A stretch of DNA of 64,000 bases from Agromyces subbeticus DSM 16689. Its GTDB lineage: Bacteria > Actinomycetota > Actinomycetes > Actinomycetales > Microbacteriaceae. Of this stretch, positions 54,968 to 61,562 are shown one piece after another. Location of the stretch: NCBI RefSeq assembly GCF_000421565.1, contig NZ_ATXG01000009.1, positions 62,001 to 126,000 on the forward strand, given 5' to 3'. Position 1 is the stretch's first letter, and every line of letters starts with the position of its first letter. The position numbers and the translations under genes are program-made. Under the pieces are notes generated by a model. The model worked only from the letters and a program-made list of their open reading frames with translations. It did no database searches and was not told the DNA's origin.

Positions 54968-56302
54968 TCAGTCACCACCGGTACCGGCCAGCTTTTGCTT
55001 CTTGATCACGTCCTCGATCGCTGCCTGCGCTTCGTTCATCGCGGCAGGGATGTCGCCACCCCGCATCGCCTTCTCGAGGCTGGTCGCGAATGCGATGCTG
55101 ACATCCCACGGGTACGACGGCTCGGCCTTGGCGTAGGGCACGATGTCTTCCGTGATCGTCGCGAGGAACGCGTTCTCAGCCGCCTCCGGCGTGGCCGCGA
55201 GCGCTTCCGTGACCGAGACCCGCGCCGGATACTTCGAGAAGCCGGTCGCGGTGAAGAAGTCGACGAGTCGATCCGTGTCGTCGGCGAGGAGCCACTGGAC
55301 GAACTCGGCCGAGCCGTCCTGGACCTTCGACTTCGCATCGACGGTGAGCGTCCAACCGCCGAGCGTCGAGGTCGGCTGGGTCGGATCTCCATCGATCGAG
55401 GGGAAGGCGGCGACGGCCGTGTTCTCCCAGACGCCTGCCCAGTCGGGGTTCGCCGAGATCTGGCCGAGCGCCCACGATCCGCACGCGCTCATCGCGACTT
55501 TTCCTTCGCCGAAGAACGAGCAGTCGGCGTAGGGATAGGTCGCTTCCTGCGGCATCAGCTTCTCGGAGTAGAGGGTCTGGTAGAACTTCGCGAGATCCTC
55601 GTACGCGGGGTCGACGGCCGACGCCTCCGACCAGTCGCCACGCAGGGGAAGGTCACCGGCAGCCGTGTACTGCAGTCCCCAGCTCGACCATCCGAGGTCG
55701 GGTGCGGTCTGGGCGATGTTCATGCCGTAGACCCCGTCTTTCGTGAGCGCTCGCGCGTCGTCGAGAAGCTCGTCCCAGGTCGTCGGCGGCGCATCGATTC
55801 CGGCTGCTGCAAGCAGATCCGCGCGATAGAACAGCACCGTCGACGGTTCGACGAGCAGCGGGTAGCCGTAGACGCCGCCTTCGATGGTGACGAACGGCGC
55901 GATGTTCTCGGCGATGTCATCGAAAGCACCGTCGTCCATCAGCCCGGTGAGATCGGCGATCTGACCATTGGCCTGCATGGGTTTGATGTTCCCGTAGCTC
56001 GTGGTCTTCACGTCGGGTGCCTTGCCGGCAGCTTGGGCGGCCTTGAGCTTCTGGTCCCACGTGTCCGCCGGCACCACCACGAGCTCGACCTCGACCTCGT
56101 CTTGGCTGTCGTTGAACTCCGCGACCTGCGCCTTGAACCAGTCCTGTTGGTAATCCTCGAACTTCTGTTGCCAGAAGACGACCTTGGACTTGCCATCCTC
56201 AGTCGTCGCGCCGCCGCTCGACGGCGTGCATCCGGCGAGCAGGATCCCGACCGCTGCGGCCGCGAGCCCGACAGTGGTGAGCCTGGTGATTCTCTTGTGC
56301 AT
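54968..56302 (-). CDS. carbohydrate ABC transporter substrate-binding lipoprotein
   Basis: 444 residues, family 1 extracellular solute-binding protein (MalE-like). The lipoprotein signal ends in LLAGC (Cys25). Body motifs include VVFWQQKFEDYQQDWFKAQV, TSYGNIKPMQANGQIADLT and YPYADCSFFGEGKVAMSACG. It would capture arabino-oligosaccharides released outside the cell, judging from the operon. The ATG at 56302 follows GGAGGG. First gene of the importer-DUF4185 operon; the promoter and two operators lie about 120-170 bases upstream. Confidence 0.9.
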   Translation of the reverse strand: MHKRITRLTTVGLAAAAVGILLAGCTPSSGGATTEDGKSKVVFWQQKFEDYQQDWFKAQVAEFNDSQDEVEVELVVVPADTWDQKLKAAQAAGKAPDVKTTSYGNIKPMQANGQIADLTGLMDDGAFDDIAENIAPFVTIEGGVYGYPLLVEPSTVLFYRADLLAAAGIDAPPTTWDELLDDARALTKDGVYGMNIAQTAPDLGWSSWGLQYTAAGDLPLRGDWSEASAVDPAYEDLAKFYQTLYSEKLMPQEATYPYADCSFFGEGKVAMSACGSWALGQISANPDWAGVWENTAVAAFPSIDGDPTQPTSTLGGWTLTVDAKSKVQDGSAEFVQWLLADDTDRLVDFFTATGFSKYPARVSVTEALAATPEAAENAFLATITEDIVPYAKAEPSYPWDVSIAFATSLEKAMRGGDIPAAMNEAQAAIEDVIKKQKLAGTGGD

Positions 56303-56427
56303 TCGTCCCTCCTCAGGAACTCGACTCTTCGCTGAGTCGTTGCTGTGGCCGGTCAGGAAGCCCGGTCCGGTCGGATCAGGTCGGCGCACCGCTCAACGCG
56401 GATCGCCGCTGATCTCGTCTCAGCGTC

Positions 56428-56456
56428 AGGCTACGCGAAATCGATTTCACGCACAA
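56428..56456 (-). promoter_or_regulatory. promoter of the importer operon
   Basis: TTGTGC (56451-56456) and TAGCCT (56428-56433) on the minus strand, 17 bp apart; the operator 56437-56448 fills the spacer. The resulting leader would be about 120 bases. Confidence 0.65.
56437..56448. promoter_or_regulatory. LacI operator 1
   Basis: GAAATCGATTTC, a perfect 12-bp palindrome inside the importer promoter spacer. Confidence 0.8.
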
Positions 56457-56458
56457 GT

Positions 56459-56470
56459 GGAATCGATTTC
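56459..56470. promoter_or_regulatory. LacI operator 2
   Basis: GGAATCGATTTC, 22 bp (two helix turns) from operator 1, just upstream of the -35 box. Confidence 0.75.
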
Positions 56471-56530
56471 ATATTTGAGTGGATCGGCGCGTGTCGAACA
56501 CGCGCAGCGCGGCGCAACGGGACCGTGCGC

Positions 56531-57709
56531 TCAGCGAGGCTCGAGCGCGAGTGGCCGAAGGCCGAACCAGTACGAGGAGATGCCTGCCGGGGCGCACGGG
56601 CAGACGTTCGACTGCACCCACATGCGACGTCCGTCGTCGGAGATGAACTTCGACGGGATGGTCGTGCCGTAGCCGCCCATCTCCACGTCGGTCCACGGAT
56701 ACCGGCCGAAGTCTCGGGAGAGGAACAGCTCGAACGGGCCCCATGGCGCCTTCGATGCGGAGAACTCGAATGTGAGCTCCGTCCACGAGGTGTAGAGGTA
56801 GAGCCCGAGCGGTTCATTGAAGGTGACACCGCCCTGCGAGAGGACCGAGAGATTCGCGGCACCGACGGTCTGCCCGCCGCCGGCATGGGCATCGGCATTC
56901 GAGGGGTGCTGCAGGCGTTCATCGTGCAGCACCGCGACTCGCTCGGCGAGGTCGTCGCTCCAGCGCGGCTCGTCGCCGTCGAGTCCGGCGAAGAACTCCC
57001 ACGCGCTGCGATCCTGCACCGCATCCTGCGGTACTCGAGCGAGCCACAGGTCGACGGGGTCGGGCACCGAGTCGTCGAAGGAGTCGCGCCAGTTGCCGTC
57101 GAGGCCGTAGGCGTAGAGATACCCCTCTGGTGCGTGCTCGGCGTCCTTGCCGAAGTCGGCGAACATGATCGTCGTGAAGACGTGGTCGTCGAACATCGGC
57201 GCCGAGCGATCCCACTCCCAGGTGCGGCCCTTGTCGTGCGAAACGGCGATCGTCGCGGCCGGTGCCTCGTTGAAGTCGGCCCGGAGATCTTGCACGGCGA
57301 GGTAGAGATCCCCGCCGACGCACGCCATTCCGGTGGGTTTCCGTGTGAAGCCCTCCCCCGACCAGACCTGGCCGACGGCGTCGCCGACCGCGAGCGCCTC
57401 GCCGATGAGATCGTCGAGGCCGCCATCGATGCGATTCACGACGATGTCGGAGAACTCGTCACCGAATCCCGACCCGTCGCCGTTCGCCGCATAGATCGCG
57501 TCATCGTCGGCCCAGCAATTGGGCCACAGGTCGCCGTCGGAGATGCCGATCCTCGTCGGAACGTCGCCGACGGTCGCCGCGGCGACGACGGTGTTGTCGT
57601 CGACGAAACCCGCGCCCCTGATCGGTGGTGCGCTCACCGAGCATCCCACCAGCAACACGGCGGCGAACGTCGTGAGGCATCCGGAGACCAGCCCGCGCGC
57701 ACCGGTCAC
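56531..57709 (-). CDS. DUF4185-like lipoprotein, putative cell-surface arabinan-active protein
   Basis: 392 residues. A lipoprotein signal ends in LLVGC (Cys23), so it should sit on the outer face of the membrane. A beta-propeller-like body follows with GISDGDLWPNCWADDDAIYA, SHDKGRTWEW (Asp-box style) and ASKAPWGPFELFLSRDFG. It resembles DUF4185 proteins, with an acidic DGD and DDD pair where the secreted relative has its DxG segments. It may cut or bind arabinan at the surface. The GTG start is 3 bases after the DUF2961 stop. Confidence 0.7.
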   Translation of the reverse strand: MTGARGLVSGCLTTFAAVLLVGCSVSAPPIRGAGFVDDNTVVAAATVGDVPTRIGISDGDLWPNCWADDDAIYAANGDGSGFGDEFSDIVVNRIDGGLDDLIGEALAVGDAVGQVWSGEGFTRKPTGMACVGGDLYLAVQDLRADFNEAPAATIAVSHDKGRTWEWDRSAPMFDDHVFTTIMFADFGKDAEHAPEGYLYAYGLDGNWRDSFDDSVPDPVDLWLARVPQDAVQDRSAWEFFAGLDGDEPRWSDDLAERVAVLHDERLQHPSNADAHAGGGQTVGAANLSVLSQGGVTFNEPLGLYLYTSWTELTFEFSASKAPWGPFELFLSRDFGRYPWTDVEMGGYGTTIPSKFISDDGRRMWVQSNVCPCAPAGISSYWFGLRPLALEPR

Positions 57710-57712
57710 CGC

Positions 57713-58831
57713 TCAGTCCCGCGGTGCGCGGGGAGGCTCGGCACCGATGTCGGGCACGGGCGCAGTGCCGAGGTGCACCTCCATGGCGTCGGCATCGGGA
57801 GCCGCCGGGCGATTGGTCACCGGCCGGTCGAGGTAGAACACTGCGGTCGACGCGATGTCGTCCTGCAAGGGCAGGTAGCGCCATCCGCTGCGCCAGCCGA
57901 GCGCCTGCACATCGATCTTCGACATGCGCTCGTGGAAGACGATCGGGTCGGGCAGGTGCCAGCGATACATCCCGAATCGTTGTTGGCTGACGTAGAGCCC
58001 GTCGGGTCGGATCACCTGCGGCATGCCGAGATACGGCGTGGAGAACTCGGTGTAACCCTGTCCGGGCACGTCGAAGTTCCAGGCACCGCCGAAGTAGTCC
58101 TCGGTTCCGGTGCCGCAGATGGTCGGGTACTCGTCGTCGTCGTCGAAGTAGAACTTCAACTCGCCCTCGCCCCACCAGCCGTTGCTGTTCGCGCCCCACG
58201 CGAGGTAGGTGCCCACGTAATGCCCGTGCCCCTCGACGCCCTCGAGGATCGTGTGGGTCGTCGCGTAGTCGAGCACGTTGCTCCGACGCCACTGCGCGTG
58301 GAAGTAGGCGTCATCACCGGGCTCGTCGCGCTCCTCGTAGGTGATCTGGTAGTAGACGACCACGTCGACGACCGAGGTGTTCTCGACCGTGAGGCGGGCG
58401 CCGCTGCGGAACGGCATCGGCCAGTACGAATTGAACCCGCCATGCGGGTTCGCGGCGATGACCTGCGAGTCGACCTGGGCGAACACACCCCAGCCGTTGC
58501 AGAAGAAGTCGCCGTAGGGCACCTCGACCGCCGGCTCAGCGGCGCCGTCCCAATACGCTCGCAGCACGAGGGTTCGCCAGTTGTCCTTGTGCGTCGTGAT
58601 CCAGATGTGCGTGATCTTGCCGGGGCCGTCGATCGTGGCCAGGTCGAAGGTGTCGCCGGCCTTCACGACGACGCTCGGCGACACTTTCCAGCCGACACCG
58701 AGGTCGCGGGACGCGGCCCTGCCGGTGCCGTCGGTCGCACGGCCGCCTCCGCCGACTGCGCCGTCGAAGTTCTCGGGGCTGATCGAGCGCGTGCGCACGG
58801 ATCGCAGGCCGGCGATCTCGGAATGGTGCAC
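57713..58831 (-). CDS. DUF2961 (GH172) putative exo-D-arabinofuranosidase
   Basis: 372 residues, no signal peptide, so it likely acts in the cytoplasm on imported oligomers. Family motifs: HIWITTHKDNWRTLVLRAYW, NPHGGFNSYWPMPFRSGA and the acid-bearing WWGEGELKFYFDDDDEYPT and CGTGTEDYFGGAW (Glu222/Glu224 and Glu244), which match where GH172 catalytic glutamates lie. GH172 enzymes act on alpha-D-arabinofuranosides or alpha-D-fructofuranosides and can form hexamers. The GTG at 58831 follows GGAGGGAG. Divergent from the LacI gene. Confidence 0.87.
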   Translation of the reverse strand: MHHSEIAGLRSVRTRSISPENFDGAVGGGGRATDGTGRAASRDLGVGWKVSPSVVVKAGDTFDLATIDGPGKITHIWITTHKDNWRTLVLRAYWDGAAEPAVEVPYGDFFCNGWGVFAQVDSQVIAANPHGGFNSYWPMPFRSGARLTVENTSVVDVVVYYQITYEERDEPGDDAYFHAQWRRSNVLDYATTHTILEGVEGHGHYVGTYLAWGANSNGWWGEGELKFYFDDDDEYPTICGTGTEDYFGGAWNFDVPGQGYTEFSTPYLGMPQVIRPDGLYVSQQRFGMYRWHLPDPIVFHERMSKIDVQALGWRSGWRYLPLQDDIASTAVFYLDRPVTNRPAAPDADAMEVHLGTAPVPDIGAEPPRAPRD

Positions 58832-58892
58832 GGTGAGTCTCCCTCCGCAACGCGGGCGAGAGCTCTCGACGACGCCGTCCGCTTGCACTGTT

Positions 58893-58904
58893 GGAATCGA
58901 TTTC
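58893..58904. promoter_or_regulatory. LacI operator 3
   Basis: GGAATCGATTTC between the divergent DUF2961 and LacI genes; can control both. Confidence 0.75.
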
Positions 58905-58980
58905 AGCAAGTAGTGTTCACTGTAGGGAGAACACCGGTGCCTGTCAACGCACCGGAGAGCCCGCAGAACGGAGGGGTGAC

Positions 58981-59979
58981 GTGGCCACCATCTACGAGGT
59001 CGCACGCCTCGCCGGAGTGTCTCCGGCGACCGTTTCGCGCGTGTTCAACGGCACGAGCGTCTCAGACGAGAAGGCGAAGCTCGTGCGCGATGCCGCCGTT
59101 CATCTCGCCTACACGCCGAACCGCACGGCCCGCACGCTGCGGCGTCAGCACAGCGAGGTCATCGCGCTCATCATCCCCGATATCGAGAACCCGTTCTTCA
59201 CGTCGCTCGCGCGAGGCGTCGAAGATGCCGCGCGAGCGGCGGGCTACTCGGTCGTGCTCTGCAACTCCGACGAAGACGTCACGAAAGAGGCGCAGTACAT
59301 CGACATCGCGGTGCTCGAGAACATGGCGGGCGTCATCATCGCCGCGGCGAGCGACGACAGCGACCTGCACCCGTTGCTCTCGCGCTCTCGAGCGGTCGTC
59401 GCCGTCGACCGCGGGCCACACGGGCTCGAGATCGACGCCGTCATGGTCGACAACCGCGCCGGCGGCGCTGCCGCCACCACCGCGCTCGTCGCGCACGGTT
59501 TCACGAGAATCGGATGCATCACGGGCCCGAGCGACGTCGAGACCGCCCAGCACCGGGCCGATGGCTGGCGTGATGCGTTGCGAACCGGCGGCCTGGAGGT
59601 CGACGAGACGCTGCTCGCGCACGCGAACTACCGCGTCGACGGCGGTCGTGCGGCCATGCAGCAACTTTTGGCGCTCGCTGATCCGCCCGATGCGGTCTTC
59701 GCCGCCAACAACCTCATGAGCGTCGGCGCCCTGCAGGTGCTCTACGCCGCCGGGTTGACGACCGAGTCCTTCGGATTCGCCGCGTTCGGCGATCTGCCGT
59801 TCGCGGCACTCGCACCCGCCGGCATGACCGTCGTCCATGTGCCGGCGCGCGCCATGGGCAAGACCGCAGCGACGATGCTCCTCGGCCGCATCGCGGGCGA
59901 CGACGGTCCACCGCGCACCGTGGTGCTGCGGAACGAGGTTTCGGTGAACCCCGAGCAGGCGCTCGCGCACGTGATCTGA
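58981..59979 (+). CDS. LacI-family regulator of the arabinan locus
   Basis: 332 residues. The LacI helix-turn-helix and hinge are TIYEVARLAGVSPATVSRVF and LAYTPNRTARTLRR; the ligand-binding core follows with IALIIPDIENPFFTSLARGV. Four GRAATCGATTTC sites around it are typical LacI operators with a central CG. The GTG at 58981 follows GGAGGGG and was chosen over a longer frame because the HTH starts at residue 2. It likely represses the locus until an arabino-sugar binds. Confidence 0.92.
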   Translation: MATIYEVARLAGVSPATVSRVFNGTSVSDEKAKLVRDAAVHLAYTPNRTARTLRRQHSEVIALIIPDIENPFFTSLARGVEDAARAAGYSVVLCNSDEDVTKEAQYIDIAVLENMAGVIIAAASDDSDLHPLLSRSRAVVAVDRGPHGLEIDAVMVDNRAGGAAATTALVAHGFTRIGCITGPSDVETAQHRADGWRDALRTGGLEVDETLLAHANYRVDGGRAAMQQLLALADPPDAVFAANNLMSVGALQVLYAAGLTTESFGFAAFGDLPFAALAPAGMTVVHVPARAMGKTAATMLLGRIAGDDGPPRTVVLRNEVSVNPEQALAHVI

Positions 59980-60012
59980 CCCCGTGCACGCCGCACCCGC
60001 AGTCGGCGCGGC

Positions 60013-60041
60013 TTGCGTGTGAAATCGATTTCTGCAACGCT
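60013..60041 (+). promoter_or_regulatory. promoter of the kinase-GH116 operon
   Basis: TTGCGT (60013-60018) and AACGCT (60036-60041), 17 bp apart. The operator sits 2 bases after the -35 box, the same geometry as in the importer promoter. Confidence 0.55.
60021..60032. promoter_or_regulatory. LacI operator 4
   Basis: GAAATCGATTTC, identical to operator 1, in the kinase promoter spacer. Confidence 0.8.
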
Positions 60042-60071
60042 GTCGTCTATCCGGATCGAGGAGGATCGCGA

Positions 60072-61562
60072 ATGGCCGTACGGGCGGTGCTCGGTGTCGA
60101 CATCGGCACATCGAGCAGCAAGGGCGTCCTCGTCGACCTCGACGGTGCGGTGCTGCGCAGTGCCGTGCGCGAACACGAGGTGCAGCGCCCCGCCCCAGGT
60201 CACGTCGAGATGGACGCCACCGTCTGGTGGCAGGAGTTCGTCTCGCTCGCCAGAGAACTCGCGAGCCCCGACGTCGAGGTCACGGCCGTCGGTGTGAGCG
60301 GCATGGGGCCGTGCGTGCTCGTGACCGACGCCGAAGGCACACCGGTGCGCCGCGCCATCCTCTACGGCGTCGACACCCGCGCGGGCGTGCAGATCGCCGA
60401 GCTCGAAGCACGGCTCGGCGCCGAGGCGATCGCCGAACGCGGCGGAGCGACGCTCAGCTCGCAGGCTGCAGGACCGAAGCTCGCGTGGATCGCCGCGAAC
60501 GAACCCGACGTGGCCGCGCGCGCCTCGCGACTCTTCATGCCGGCATCGTGGCTCGCCTTCCGATTGACCGGCGCCTACGTGCTCGACCACCACTCGGCGA
60601 GCCAGTGCTGGCCGCTCTACGACCGCGCCGCAAGCGCTTGGTACGAGCCGTGGTGGGCCGAGATCTGCCCCTGGCTCGATGCGCCCGAGTTGCACTGGGC
60701 TGGCGATCGCGCGGGGGTCGTCGGCACCGACGTCGCAGAGGAGACCGGGCTGCCCGCCGGCATTCCCGTGATCACGGGCACGATCGACGCCTGGAGCGAG
60801 GCGGTGAGCGTCGACGGCGTGCACCCCGGCGATCTCTTCCTCATGTACGGCACCACGATGTTCCTCATCGACACCGTGCCCGAACCCGTCACCTCGCCCA
60901 CCCTCTGGGGCACGGCGGGCGTCGAACCGGGCACCCACTCCCTCGCGGGCGGCATGGCGACGTCGGGTGCCGTGACCGCCTGGCTCAGGGACCTCTTCGG
61001 CCGGCCCGACTACACGACGCTCGTGGCCGAGGCGAGCGCGGCTCCCCCTGGAGCATCCGGGCTCGTCATGCTGCCCTACTTCGCCGGCGAGCGCACCCCG
61101 GTGCAGGACCCCGATGCGCGGGGCGCCATCGTCGGCCTGACGATCGAGCACACCCGCGGCGATCTCTACCGCGCGGCGCTCGAAGCGACCGCGTTCGCCG
61201 TGCGCCACAACATCGAGACCATGCGACGTGACGGCGGAGACATCCGCCGCATCATCGCGGCCGGCGGTGGGACGCAATCGGCACTCTGGCCGCAGATCGT
61301 CTCGGATGTCACGGGGCTGCCCCAAGTGCTGCCGCGCGTGACGATCGGCGCGAGCTACGGAGCCGCGTATCTCGCCGCGCGCACCATCGCCGACGTGTCG
61401 ATCGCGCGGTGGAATCCACCGCAGTCGACGATCCGGCCCGAGTCCGGGCGAGCCGAGCGCTACGACGAGCTCTACCGGCTGTACCTCGAGCTGTACCCCG
61501 CCACCCGCGATACCGCGCACCACCTGGCCGCGCTCCAGCGCTCGTCGAGGAGTCACGCATGA
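60072..61562 (+). CDS. FGGY-family carbohydrate kinase
   Basis: 496 residues. ASKHA fold: LGVDIGTSSSKGVLVDLDG (phosphate 1), GVSGMGPCVLVTD, TGTIDAWSEAVS and AAGGGTQSALWPQIVSDVTG (adenosine site). Closest in style to xylulokinase/ribulokinase-like members. It may phosphorylate a pentulose derived from arabinose, but no pentose isomerase gene is in the window. AGGAGGA precedes the ATG, and the stop overlaps the glycosidase start (ATGA). Confidence 0.87.
   Translation: MAVRAVLGVDIGTSSSKGVLVDLDGAVLRSAVREHEVQRPAPGHVEMDATVWWQEFVSLARELASPDVEVTAVGVSGMGPCVLVTDAEGTPVRRAILYGVDTRAGVQIAELEARLGAEAIAERGGATLSSQAAGPKLAWIAANEPDVAARASRLFMPASWLAFRLTGAYVLDHHSASQCWPLYDRAASAWYEPWWAEICPWLDAPELHWAGDRAGVVGTDVAEETGLPAGIPVITGTIDAWSEAVSVDGVHPGDLFLMYGTTMFLIDTVPEPVTSPTLWGTAGVEPGTHSLAGGMATSGAVTAWLRDLFGRPDYTTLVAEASAAPPGASGLVMLPYFAGERTPVQDPDARGAIVGLTIEHTRGDLYRAALEATAFAVRHNIETMRRDGGDIRRIIAAGGGTQSALWPQIVSDVTGLPQVLPRVTIGASYGAAYLAARTIADVSIARWNPPQSTIRPESGRAERYDELYRLYLELYPATRDTAHHLAALQRSSRSHA

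Noticed and set aside
56345..59719. A 1124-codon open frame on the plus strand opposite the DUF4185-like and DUF2961 genes
   Set aside because: Antisense shadow; the opposite strand carries clear family motifs, start sites and ribosome sites.
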